Source of the DNA: Aliivibrio sp. S4MY1
Lineage (GTDB): Bacteria; Pseudomonadota; Gammaproteobacteria; Enterobacterales; Vibrionaceae
Assembly (NCBI RefSeq): GCF_028765545.1
Contig: NZ_JARACP010000001.1
Coordinates: 62,001-126,000, forward strand
Reading direction: 5' to 3'
Length of the DNA: 64,000 nt
A program made the position numbers and the translations under genes. Positions within the stretch are counted from its first letter, which is position 1, and every line of letters starts with the position of its first letter. The notes below the pieces were generated by a model. It worked only from the letters and a program-made list of their open reading frames with translations, made no database searches and was not told the origin of the DNA. Shown here piece after piece: positions 52,701-60,905 of the stretch.

Positions 52701-54467
52701 TTATAAGAATGAAACGGTGGTTGAGTCATCGCGTAAAATGTCGATAGGCTCCCAATGTAAAACGTGCATTGCTGCCCAGGCTAAATCAGCATGAGAGCCT
52801 ACTTTGTTACGAGCAGACACAAATGTAATTTGATTGCTCATTTTTGTTGTATGTTGACGGATCATTAAGAAAGAATGCACCAAGTCATCCCACTCATTAT
52901 CAAATTGAAGTCGGCCCGCATTAATAATTTCACGAGCCTTGTATGCCATCATTCGCTTCATTTCCGGAGAATAATCTAACGTAGTTAAGCCTGGATAAAA
53001 TTTTCTTACTAACTCCGCAACAGCAGAGCCGACACCGCCCACATCAATGGCCAAATAAACGACATTGTATTTTTTGCAAATAGCTTCAATTGCAGCGGAT
53101 TGATCTTCATAACTAGAGCCTTTTAAGCGAACACGTTCAATAAATCGGAACGCCCCCCCTTTAATAATTGGCTTAAGAGAAACAATTAAACCAGCATCAT
53201 CTGCGCCTTCACCTTGTCCGCCCCCTCGCGGATCATATCCAACAAGTACTTCACGACGGCCAACCGGGTGAAGCGATTCGAAATCAACATCTTTCCAGTT
53301 ATCTGTATCAGTCTTACAAGCAAGCAGTGATTTAATGCTAAAGAAAGACGAAGCATCATCTAAGAACACACAGCGAAGTAAGTTATTAAATACGGATTTG
53401 TCAGGATATTTACGGCGTAGTTTGTCCATATTGAAGAACGTAGCGCCGCCTTCAATCGCATCATCAATCGTAATAATTTGGCGGAATATGCCATCGCTGC
53501 CAAGTGAGCCTTTTTTCAATGCTTTGTGACTAATATCAATGCCAAGTGATTTGTCACCTGTCCATTTTGGGTAAGCTTCGTGAGCTGTCGTTGATGGCGT
53601 AGATAAATAAGTAGTGCGGTATTTGGATTGAATAGACATACCGCCAGCGTAATCATCTAATTCACCAAATTTAGGGATCCAAAACACTTCATCAAAATAA
53701 ACGTGGCCGTTAAAGCCTTGGCTCGTTCTTGCGTTCGTAGATAAAAAGTAAAGCGTGGCACCATTGCTTAATTGCAGCTCATCTTTGCCTTTCAGTTCAA
53801 CGTCACCAATCTCAAGCGCAAATTTGCGAATGTAGTTTTTAAATATTTCAGATTGCTTACGAGATGCAGACAAAAACACCTGGTTATCACCATTCATGAT
53901 CGCATCTTCAAAGGCTTCAAAAGCAAAGTAATACGTCAAACCGATTTGGCGAGATTTCAAATAAAAACGGAACTCGTTTAATTCGTCATTGCATTTTTGA
54001 GCGTGAATGTCTTTTTGATACGCAAAGAATGTTTTCTCACGAAAATCAGCAAGCATCTCAGCAGTAATACAAGAAATATCATTTTTAACTTTATTGCTCG
54101 GTCTTCCGCGTTTCTCATCAACATAACCGCCATTTTGTTTTGGCGTGTTTCGGCGACGTTCAGCTGCGTCACGTTTGTATTTTTGTTCAAGTAACGTTTC
54201 AAGCTCTTTGAGCTGAGATTCATGCTTTTGGTCTACCCAGAGCAAATACGCAATTCGTTGTCGAAGCATCAACTCAACGGGCGCATCATCACGCATTTGT
54301 TTCCAACCAAATTTAGCAATCCATTGTTGAACCGTTCTTGGCGCAATATCCAACGCTTCGGCAATTTCAGCGGTTTTGTACTGGCGTAAGTAATACCCCA
54401 GAGCGCAAGTCTGCACTTGGGTGTAAATAGGTTTTTCAGGTGGAATTGGTGAGTTCATTTTCATCAT
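52701..54467 (-). CDS. Terminase large subunit, P2 gpP-like
   Basis: A 588-aa packaging ATPase/nuclease. N-terminal HTH (TAEIAEALDIAPRTVQQWIAKFGW), an ATPase domain with FLSASRKQSEIFKNYIRKF and Walker B-like GHVYFDEVFWIP, and a nuclease domain with GYDPRGGGQGEGADDAGL and YLAIDVGGVGSAVAELV. The start was set at the first of three clustered ATGs; a longer reading from TTG is possible. Confidence 0.93.
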   Translation of the reverse strand: MMKMNSPIPPEKPIYTQVQTCALGYYLRQYKTAEIAEALDIAPRTVQQWIAKFGWKQMRDDAPVELMLRQRIAYLLWVDQKHESQLKELETLLEQKYKRDAAERRRNTPKQNGGYVDEKRGRPSNKVKNDISCITAEMLADFREKTFFAYQKDIHAQKCNDELNEFRFYLKSRQIGLTYYFAFEAFEDAIMNGDNQVFLSASRKQSEIFKNYIRKFALEIGDVELKGKDELQLSNGATLYFLSTNARTSQGFNGHVYFDEVFWIPKFGELDDYAGGMSIQSKYRTTYLSTPSTTAHEAYPKWTGDKSLGIDISHKALKKGSLGSDGIFRQIITIDDAIEGGATFFNMDKLRRKYPDKSVFNNLLRCVFLDDASSFFSIKSLLACKTDTDNWKDVDFESLHPVGRREVLVGYDPRGGGQGEGADDAGLIVSLKPIIKGGAFRFIERVRLKGSSYEDQSAAIEAICKKYNVVYLAIDVGGVGSAVAELVRKFYPGLTTLDYSPEMKRMMAYKAREIINAGRLQFDNEWDDLVHSFLMIRQHTTKMSNQITFVSARNKVGSHADLAWAAMHVLHWEPIDILRDDSTTVSFL

Positions 54468-54509
54468 TACAGTGTGCAATAACAAAAGAAATCCCTCAGT
54501 AAATCAGGA

Positions 54510-54530
54510 TTCTATATACCGAATATAGAA
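54510..54530. promoter_or_regulatory. Inverted repeat between divergent late operons
   Basis: TTCTATAT-ACCGA-ATATAGAA: perfect 8-bp arms, 42 bp before the terminase start and 68 bp before the scaffold start. With the related site at 50296 it suggests a late-activator binding site serving both directions. Confidence 0.6.
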
Positions 54531-54598
54531 ACAGGATGAATATAAAAAGACGTGTATTTTCGCTAAATTAAAATCAGAAAATTTAGGAGATAAGCAGC

Positions 54599-55411
54599 AT
54601 GTTTGCATCAGAGCCGATTTGCATCTTAACAGCAGGGCCGACAGTAGATGGCCGTAATATTGAGCAATCTGTCATTGACGATATTGCAGAGACGTATGAC
54701 CCAAAACGCTATAACGCTCGAATTAATGAAGAACATTGGTCATGGAGTGAGAAGTTTGGTTCAGTCGTTTCTGTTGAAAAACGAGATGATCAGTTATTCG
54801 CAGTGTTAAAGCCAAATTCACTTTTGCTGAGCACAATTGAAAAAGGGCAGTTGCTTCATACCTCATGTGAAATTCAATCCAATTTTCAAGGGACGGGTAA
54901 AAGCTACTTGACCGGATTAGCATTAACTGATGATCCAGCATCCGTCGGCACGACTGAAATGCACTTGTCGGCAAAAGAAAAAGACAAAGATAAATCGTAC
55001 TTCAGCAGTGGGGCGACCATTAGCAAAGATGATTTATCAAACAATATTGACGTAGACGTACAAGAAGACCGTAAATTCTTGTCGAGACTTAAACAACTTC
55101 TGAGCTTAGGTGAGCCGGATAAAACTCAATCATTAGAAGAGAGTGAAGACATGAACGAAGAATTAAAAGAATTACTGCAAGCACAAACTGCAGCGGTTAC
55201 CGCATTGACAGCTCAGGTAACAAGTTTAGCAGCAACGCTTAACAAAGAAGAAAGTGCCCCTGTTGAAGAAGAAAATAATGAAACAGAGTTGGCAGAAAAA
55301 GTGGATGCGTTATCGACTAAGTTGGACGACGTGGTAACCAAGCTAAGCAACATCACTGACGAACCAAACCGAAACCTAGCGGGTGTCGATGGCGACACTG
55401 AGTATTTATAA
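54599..55411 (+). CDS. Capsid scaffolding protein/protease, P2 gpO-like
   Basis: A 270-aa protein. The N-terminal serine protease domain shows FASEPICILTAGPTVDGRNIEQSVIDDIAETYDPKRYNARINEEHWSW, with catalytic-type Ser in HTSCEIQSNF; the C-terminal coiled coil acts as scaffold. AGGAGA site. Confidence 0.9.
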   Translation: MFASEPICILTAGPTVDGRNIEQSVIDDIAETYDPKRYNARINEEHWSWSEKFGSVVSVEKRDDQLFAVLKPNSLLLSTIEKGQLLHTSCEIQSNFQGTGKSYLTGLALTDDPASVGTTEMHLSAKEKDKDKSYFSSGATISKDDLSNNIDVDVQEDRKFLSRLKQLLSLGEPDKTQSLEESEDMNEELKELLQAQTAAVTALTAQVTSLAATLNKEESAPVEEENNETELAEKVDALSTKLDDVVTKLSNITDEPNRNLAGVDGDTEYL

Positions 55412-55472
55412 ATAGTCGTTTAGTGATCTTTCTCCTTCTCTTTTTATTCTAAAAAATAGTGGATTTTAAATA

Positions 55473-56507
55473 ATGCAAAAGAAAACAAAATTAGCAGTAG
55501 AGGGTTATAAAAAAGCCGTTGCTGCATCAAATAACGTATCGGATGTAACGGAAAAATTTAATGTTACGCCCAATGGCGCTCAAAAAATCATTGCTCAAAT
55601 TCGTGAGCGAAATTGGTTGCTGGGTAAAATTAATATTGTGCCAGTAAGCAACCAAAAAGGTGAAGCGATTGGCCTTGGCGTGACAGGAATGATTGCGAGC
55701 CGAACAAACACAAAAGCAGGCAAAGAGCGCCAAACAAAAGCGGTATACAACATGAAGCCGATGCCGTATTTGTGTGAAAAAGTGGATTTTGATTCGCACA
55801 TTCGTTACGAACAGTTAGATGCGTTTGCGCACCTACCTAATTTTAATCAACTCATTAACTCGCAAACGCGAGAGCAAATCGACATGAATAAAGTGACGAT
55901 TGGCTGGTACGGTGAATCTTGTGCAGAAGATACTGATGCCAAGGTAAATCCAAACGGTGAAGACGTATGTAAAGGTTGGTTACAAGCCATTCGTGACAAC
56001 AATCCTGATGCAATGTTGACTCAAGGTGAAACCGCAAATGAAATTCGCATTGGTGAAGGCGGTGATTTTATTAATCTTGATTTGGCCGTGATGAACGTGA
56101 AGGGATTACTTGCTGATGAATGCGCAAATGCAAATGATTTAGTCGCCCTAATTGGTTCTGATCTTCTTGCATACGATAAAGCTAAATTTTATGCAGCACA
56201 CGGCAACACACCGAGTGAGAAATCATTAATTGAAGACAAACAAGTGATCGGCACTTACGGCGGTTTACCTGCGTTCTGTCCGCCATCGTTCCCGCCAACG
56301 GGGATTTTTGTCACAAGCTTTAAGAACCTTTCGCTTTACATTCAAAAAGATTCAATTCGACGCTCTGTTGCAGTGAAGAATGATAAGCGTGATCAAATTG
56401 AAAACTTTGAATCAATGAACATGGCTTATGTTGTTGAGCAGTTAGCAAAAGCGGCAGCGCTTGAGTTTGATAACGTGAAATTATGGATTGATGGCGCGTG
56501 GGTATAA
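55473..56507 (+). CDS. Major capsid protein, P2 gpN-like
   Basis: A 344-aa protein with the P2-type capsid pattern: VTEKFNVTPNGAQKIIAQIRE start, INIVPVSNQKGEAIGLG, YEQLDAFAHLPNFNQLINSQTREQIDMNKVTIGWYGES, and a C-terminal NKRDQIENFESMNMAYVVE-like segment. HK97-type fold expected. Confidence 0.93.
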   Translation: MQKKTKLAVEGYKKAVAASNNVSDVTEKFNVTPNGAQKIIAQIRERNWLLGKINIVPVSNQKGEAIGLGVTGMIASRTNTKAGKERQTKAVYNMKPMPYLCEKVDFDSHIRYEQLDAFAHLPNFNQLINSQTREQIDMNKVTIGWYGESCAEDTDAKVNPNGEDVCKGWLQAIRDNNPDAMLTQGETANEIRIGEGGDFINLDLAVMNVKGLLADECANANDLVALIGSDLLAYDKAKFYAAHGNTPSEKSLIEDKQVIGTYGGLPAFCPPSFPPTGIFVTSFKNLSLYIQKDSIRRSVAVKNDKRDQIENFESMNMAYVVEQLAKAAALEFDNVKLWIDGAWV

Positions 56508-56539
56508 CCACACTGATTCAATAAAAGTACACCCCCCAT

Positions 56540-56602
56540 GCAGGCAAACACCGCTTTATCAAAAGAGTTTATGTTTTGCTATTAGCTAAGTGTTTAGCCT
56601 GC
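56540..56602 (+). other. Long-range stem after the capsid gene
   Basis: GCAGGCAAACAC pairs with GTGTTTAGCCTGC (one bulged base) across a 38-nt loop. No T-run follows. It may be a partial terminator or RNA processing site lowering expression after the abundant capsid gene. Confidence 0.6.
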
Positions 56603-56618
56603 ACCTAACGAGGTTCTT

Positions 56619-57068
56619 ATGCAGTTTGTTGGAAATAAAGACGAAGAATATGCATCGGTGCTACCAAAGACAGATATCTATCCAGAACTAGCAATATCAG
56701 AGTTTCAGCGTGTGTTTCATTTTTTGAGCGATGAAACAGAAGCGGGAATTTTACACAATGCAACCGTTGCGAGAGTGACAGTAAATCGTGAGCTAATGGA
56801 AACCATCGCACCGTTTAAAACACTGGATGCGTTATCAATGGATCGGTTTGGTGAAACACAAACAGGAACGCTGTTATACAAACAAGCGGTATTTTCATTA
56901 GCTGCGAATGCCATTGTTAACAATCAATTAAGCATGAATGCAACAAAAGAAGCAGCAGACAGACAAGAGGCCATTCAAGCAAAAGCTGATCATGCATTAG
57001 TTCAATATCGTCGTGCGATTGATTTATTGCTGAACGGTAAAGAAACCTACTTTTTTGCGGTGGTGTAA
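56619..57068 (+). CDS. Head completion protein, P2 gpL-like
   Basis: A 149-aa helical protein with the gpL pattern: LAISEFQRVFHFLSDETEAGILHNATVARVTVNRELM and a DRQEAIQAKADHALVQYRRAIDLLLNGKETYFFAVV end. It closes the filled head. In P2 the small terminase M lies just before L; here it does not. Confidence 0.82.
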   Translation: MQFVGNKDEEYASVLPKTDIYPELAISEFQRVFHFLSDETEAGILHNATVARVTVNRELMETIAPFKTLDALSMDRFGETQTGTLLYKQAVFSLAANAIVNNQLSMNATKEAADRQEAIQAKADHALVQYRRAIDLLLNGKETYFFAVV

Positions 57069-57541
57069 TGAAAGCGCTGCAAAGTTTAAGTGAGTTATTT
57101 GCCCATCATGTTACTGAACCTCAACACTTAAACGTGTGGGCAGAAGATGGCGAGTTGATATGTACCCAAGGCTTGATTGTTGATGGGTTTGATATTGCTT
57201 ATACCGTTCTGGTTGATATCTATTCAGCAGAGATTCAACCGCATATTTTAATGATGCATCTGATCGCCTGGCTTAATAAATACGATGTGGCCCGTGAAGA
57301 AAAAGGGTTAGACCCTCCATCCTTTGCGACAGAACTGTTAGATAAAGGCAAGTGCGATATTAAGTTGCGAATTGATATCCAAGAGTCCTATTCACTCATT
57401 GAAAATGAAAAGGGCAGTTGGTTGCAAAATGGCATTCGATACGAGTGTGTCAGTCAATTTGAAGAGGCGGTGGTAGAAGAGGATTTACTATCACTTCAGT
57501 TCATCAATGGGCCCAAGGATTTACCGCCATCATGCAGTTAA
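57068..57541 (+). CDS. Tail completion protein, P2 gpR-like
   Basis: A 157-aa protein of the P2 GpR family: LFAHHVTEPQHLNVWAEDGELIC, YTVLVDIYSAEIQPHILMMHLIAWLNKY, and IKLRIDIQESYSLIE. Acts in the tail-head joining region. Starts on the last base of gpL's stop. Confidence 0.82.
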   Translation: MKALQSLSELFAHHVTEPQHLNVWAEDGELICTQGLIVDGFDIAYTVLVDIYSAEIQPHILMMHLIAWLNKYDVAREEKGLDPPSFATELLDKGKCDIKLRIDIQESYSLIENEKGSWLQNGIRYECVSQFEEAVVEEDLLSLQFINGPKDLPPSCS

Positions 57542-58053
57542 CTAGCCCAGAGCAATTAAGCCATGCAATTAACAACTTGCTGTTAACTGATGCAGAAGCA
57601 TTTGAATTAAATCGACGATTGGCCAACCGTTCTCGACAGTTTTTTAGGCAGCAGATCCGACAGCAGCGTGATATTGATGGTAAAGCCTATAAGAAAAGAG
57701 CCAGACGAAAAATTACATTAGACAGCAAGACCAAAAAAGCGAAAGACAATAAAAACATGCTGCTTGGGTTTGGTCGCGCATTAAGAACCAGAGTAAGTAA
57801 AGATGACTTTGAAGTGGGTTTGGCTGGCGTAGTTGGCAATATGGCCAAAGTACACAATGAAGGTAAAAGCGTCTCTTTTACGACGAGAGTGAAAGGTTAC
57901 TACAATTCAAACACCAGTCGATGGGAAGGCGGAACAGCCGTAAAACGCAACTATAAAATGCCAAAGCGAACCATTATCGGTTGGACACCATCGTTTGAGC
58001 GAGAGTTGCTTGCCATGGTGGCCGAACATTACAAAGCAAGCGTGGAGAGTTAA
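57532..58053 (+). CDS. Tail completion/virion morphogenesis protein, P2 gpS-like
   Basis: A 173-aa basic protein: RSRQFFRQQIRQQRDIDGKAYKKRARRK and NMAKVHNEGKSVSFTTRVKGYY, typical of the phage virion morphogenesis family. Overlaps gpR by 10 nt. Confidence 0.85.
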   Translation: MQLTSPEQLSHAINNLLLTDAEAFELNRRLANRSRQFFRQQIRQQRDIDGKAYKKRARRKITLDSKTKKAKDNKNMLLGFGRALRTRVSKDDFEVGLAGVVGNMAKVHNEGKSVSFTTRVKGYYNSNTSRWEGGTAVKRNYKMPKRTIIGWTPSFERELLAMVAEHYKASVES

Positions 58054-58221
58054 ATGCTAACACTAAAGCCAGTAAAAGGATTGCTTGTCCGTGATCCTGA
58101 AACACGACAGCCATTAAAAAAGACAGGGGAAGAAAAGCCAAGAAACATCTATTGGTTACGCCGTCTAAAAGAAGGGTCAGTCGAAATTGTTAAAACAAAA
58201 AAAATAAAGGAAACCGAATAA
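58054..58221 (+). CDS. DUF2635/Mu gp38-like small protein
   Basis: A 55-aa protein (MLTLKPVKGLLVRDPETRQPLKKTGEEKP...) one base after the gpS stop; its own stop overlaps the sheath start (TAATG). It matches the small gp38-like protein that precedes the sheath in Mu-like tails. Confidence 0.78.
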   Translation: MLTLKPVKGLLVRDPETRQPLKKTGEEKPRNIYWLRRLKEGSVEIVKTKKIKETE

Positions 58222-59354
58222 TGAGCATTAGTTTTAGCGAAGTTCCAAACAATGCATTAGTACCCGGTATCTATATTGAAATTGATAATAGCCTGGCAAA
58301 CAGCGCAGAAGACCAACAGCTTGTTCTTGTGATTGGTAATGCGATTGCTGATGCGAAAGTGGCAGCAAATACCGTGGTACTTTGCATGAATGAAGATTCA
58401 GCTCGTGATCAGTTTGGTGAATCAGACATCACTAAAATGCTGAAATACTTCACTAAGCAAAACGAAAGCATGCCGATTTATGCGGTTAGCGTTGAAGGTT
58501 CGGATTTAGTTAGCGCTTTAGCTGCGTTGGGTGATAAGCAATATCATCACATTATCTGTTCATTAAACGACGATGCCAGTATTCGCCAGTTGGGTGAGTT
58601 TTTGGATAAACGTTATGAAGCGTTGCAAATGATCCCTGGTATTGCGTATTTAGCCAAAAAAGCCAATCACGCCGAGCTAGTGACATTTGGTTCAAAATCT
58701 AACTGCCCATTAATTGGTTTTATGTCAATCAATGATGTAGGTGATTCAGCGAATACCGAATTAAGTGAAGCAGAAGCATTGGCAGCATGGGCCGGACAAA
58801 TTGCCCCATCGTTAGCTAATGATCCTTGTCGCCCATTGCAAACATTAAAGCTAAACGGTGTTTACTCTATTGCTGCAAATGAGTTCGACTGGGCAGAACG
58901 CAACTTATTGCTGCATGAAGGTATGGGAACTTACACCGTTTCATCCGCTCGTGAAGTCATGGTTGAGCGTCCAGTAACGGCATACACAGAAAACGCAGCA
59001 GGCGTGGCTGATAACAGTTATTTAGATCTAATGACACCAGCCACAGCAATGTATTTTCGACAAAAGCAACGTTCATTAATTCAAAGCAAATATGGTCGTC
59101 ATAAATTAGCGAAAGACGTAACCAACTTTGCACCTGGGCAAGTCATTGCTACCCCAAGCATGATCAAGGGCGCACTGTTAACGCTTTATAAAGAATTAGA
59201 GTATCAAGGTATTGTTCAAGATTTTGAAGGCTATAAGAAATCGTTAATTGTTGAGTTAGATACAAACAATAAAAGCCGAATTAATTATCAGGACAGCCCT
59301 CAATTTATCAATGGTTTGATTATTACCGCAGGTAAGATTCAATTTAGAAAGTAA
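58221..59354 (+). CDS. Tail sheath protein, Mu gpL-like
   Basis: A 377-aa contractile sheath: SFSEVPNNALVPGIYIEIDNSLAN at the N-terminus and a C-terminal KSLIVELDTNNKSRINYQDSPQFINGLIITAGKIQFRK block, closer to Mu gpL than P2 FI. Confidence 0.88.
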   Translation: MSISFSEVPNNALVPGIYIEIDNSLANSAEDQQLVLVIGNAIADAKVAANTVVLCMNEDSARDQFGESDITKMLKYFTKQNESMPIYAVSVEGSDLVSALAALGDKQYHHIICSLNDDASIRQLGEFLDKRYEALQMIPGIAYLAKKANHAELVTFGSKSNCPLIGFMSINDVGDSANTELSEAEALAAWAGQIAPSLANDPCRPLQTLKLNGVYSIAANEFDWAERNLLLHEGMGTYTVSSAREVMVERPVTAYTENAAGVADNSYLDLMTPATAMYFRQKQRSLIQSKYGRHKLAKDVTNFAPGQVIATPSMIKGALLTLYKELEYQGIVQDFEGYKKSLIVELDTNNKSRINYQDSPQFINGLIITAGKIQFRK

Positions 59355-59379
59355 CTCAATGAGTTTCTTGGAGTAAGTT

Positions 59380-59745
59380 ATGAGTACAGTAATCACATCG
59401 CGTGGTTTTTTAGATGCCGGTTCATTAGGACGATTACCAACCAAAGAAGGCGCAACAATTAATTTTGGTGGTTTAAAGCGAGAGCCAGTAATGGGCGACT
59501 CTGGCGTGTTGGGGCATGGTGAAGTGTTTGATGGTGCCCCATTCATTAAAGTAACAATTGCTCACGCTAAAACGACGGATGAAGAGGCCATCCGAAATTT
59601 TACAGGTGAAAACCTCACGCTAAACACAAACAGCGGAAAAAGCTACACATTAATGAATGCGTGGGTTGGTGATCCGTTGGAGTTAAGTGTTAAAGATGGT
59701 CAGTTAGAAGTAACGTTTTACGGCTATGAATTAATATCTCAATAA
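59380..59745 (+). CDS. Tail tube protein, Mu gpM-like
   Basis: A 121-aa tube protein (VITSRGFLDAGSLGRLPTKEGATINFGGLKREPVMGDSGVLGHGEV) that polymerises inside the sheath. Follows the sheath as in Mu. Confidence 0.85.
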   Translation: MSTVITSRGFLDAGSLGRLPTKEGATINFGGLKREPVMGDSGVLGHGEVFDGAPFIKVTIAHAKTTDEEAIRNFTGENLTLNTNSGKSYTLMNAWVGDPLELSVKDGQLEVTFYGYELISQ

Positions 59746-59760
59746 TAAAAATGGGGTGAT

Positions 59761-60468
59761 ATGTACACGTTATTATTGAAACGAAAGGCTCGAACGGCAA
59801 AGCAAGATATTCACCAAGTCCAATTAAATGAAATGGAACGAGTAGAAGCCGAATCGACACCAGCACAAAGAGCGCCGCTAGAAGAAAAGCCGTGGGATGA
59901 GATCCAGAATATTTTAAAAATGGATTTGGAATACTCAAGAACGCTCGCTGGTTCTAACGAAAAAGTGCCATTTAAAAAAGAACTCATAAAAAAATACACC
60001 CCACTGATAAACAAGTTGCTCAAGTCACATGGCAATAATCTGGAAGGGCTTGATGTAGTTTGGTGGTTTTATCAGTGGCAAGTGGATTGTGGTTTCTTAT
60101 TGCAAATTCATGATGATTTTAAAGCGGCCATTTTGAATGGGTTAAATGCCCCTGCAAATTGGAAGTCAAATGGACAAACTGCGTATTGTGATATTGTTTT
60201 TAAATATTCAGAAGAAGCATATAAAGCCAAAAAAACGTTTAACACGGCGTTGTTAAGTGGTGCGGTTAACGATGTGCTGGAAGGCAAACTTGCTACTAAT
60301 GCGCCACTAAAAGTGAAAATGTTTCGCCTCGCGGGTGATCTACTGTTTGATGCTGAAATGAACGAAGAAGCATTGGCATTGTATGAAGTCGTGATGGCCA
60401 TTGATCCAAATAAAGGCGGACGTAAAATCCGAGTAAAAGAATTAAAAGAGGCGTTAGGGCATGAGTAA
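59761..60468 (+). CDS. Terminase small subunit, P2 gpM-like (displaced)
   Basis: A 235-aa protein that I match to the P2 terminase endonuclease subunit gpM by pattern: KKELIKKYTPLINKLLKSHG...LDVVWWFYQWQVDCGFLLQIHDDFKAAILNGL parallels gpM's central segment, and KVKMFRLAGDLLFDAEMNEEALALYEVVMAIDPNKGGRKIRVKELKEAL parallels its C-terminal TPR-like end. In P2 the gene lies between N and L; here it is between tail tube and tail chaperone. It overlaps the chaperone gene by 8 nt. Confidence 0.75.
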   Translation: MYTLLLKRKARTAKQDIHQVQLNEMERVEAESTPAQRAPLEEKPWDEIQNILKMDLEYSRTLAGSNEKVPFKKELIKKYTPLINKLLKSHGNNLEGLDVVWWFYQWQVDCGFLLQIHDDFKAAILNGLNAPANWKSNGQTAYCDIVFKYSEEAYKAKKTFNTALLSGAVNDVLEGKLATNAPLKVKMFRLAGDLLFDAEMNEEALALYEVVMAIDPNKGGRKIRVKELKEALGHE

Positions 60469-60730
60469 TAAAATGTTCAAAGTAAAACTGGCAACACCGA
60501 TGGAAGTTGATGGTAAAGAAGTATCAGAGTTAGAGCTTCGCAAACCGACAGCCGGTGATCTGCGTGGTTTGAATTTAGTCCAGGTATGTGAAATGCATTT
60601 TGATGCGGCATATATCTTACTTCCTCGTATCTCCGAATTAAATGAGCGAGATATTTTGAATATGGAGACTGAAAACTTCGCCCCATTAATGACGGAAATA
60701 GCCTCTTTTTTCGTGGATATGAAGCGCTAA
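60461..60730 (+). CDS. Tail assembly chaperone, P2 gpE/Mu gp41-like
   Basis: An 89-aa protein: FKVKLATPMEVDGKEVSELELRKPTAGDLRGLNL is the family start. It covers the tape measure protein during tail assembly. Near its end codons TCT-TTT-TTC contain the slippery heptamer T TTT TTC (60706-60712), allowing a longer product. Confidence 0.88.
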   Translation: MSNKMFKVKLATPMEVDGKEVSELELRKPTAGDLRGLNLVQVCEMHFDAAYILLPRISELNERDILNMETENFAPLMTEIASFFVDMKR

Positions 60731-60870
60731 TTGAGCGGGTTGAAACGTATTACGCCGACCTAGCAGTGGTGTTTCATTGGCAGCCAAGTGAAATAGATAA
60801 ACTCAGCTTAAGCGATTTAATTTTATTTCGAGAAGAAGCGCGAGTTCGACACCAACAAGAGAGCACTTAG
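60712..60870 (+). CDS. E' extension reached by -1 frameshift
   Basis: After a -1 slip at 60706-60712 the frame continues RGYEALIERVETYYADLAVVFHWQPSEIDKLSLSDLILFREEARVRHQQEST and stops at 60868-60870, giving an E-E' fusion of about 136 aa. P2 makes gpE+E' by the same type of -1 shift at T TTT TTG. The extension has no start codon of its own and a convincing protein composition. Confidence 0.85.
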   Translation, partial: RGYEALIERVETYYADLAVVFHWQPSEIDKLSLSDLILFREEARVRHQQEST

Positions 60871-60882
60871 CTCTCTTTTTTT
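60858..60882 (+). terminator. Hairpin-T-run over the E' stop codon
   Basis: AGAGAGC-ACTTA-GCTCTCT followed by a T-run, with the E' TAG inside the loop/stem. Translation through E' would mask it, so frameshifting could affect tape measure transcription. Confidence 0.7.
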
Positions 60883-60905
60883 ATATCTACATTTTAGACA
60901 AAAAT

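Noticed and set aside
56507-56619. Small terminase gene between capsid and gpL as in P2
   Set aside because: The space is too short and contains only a hairpin; the gpM-like gene is at 59761.
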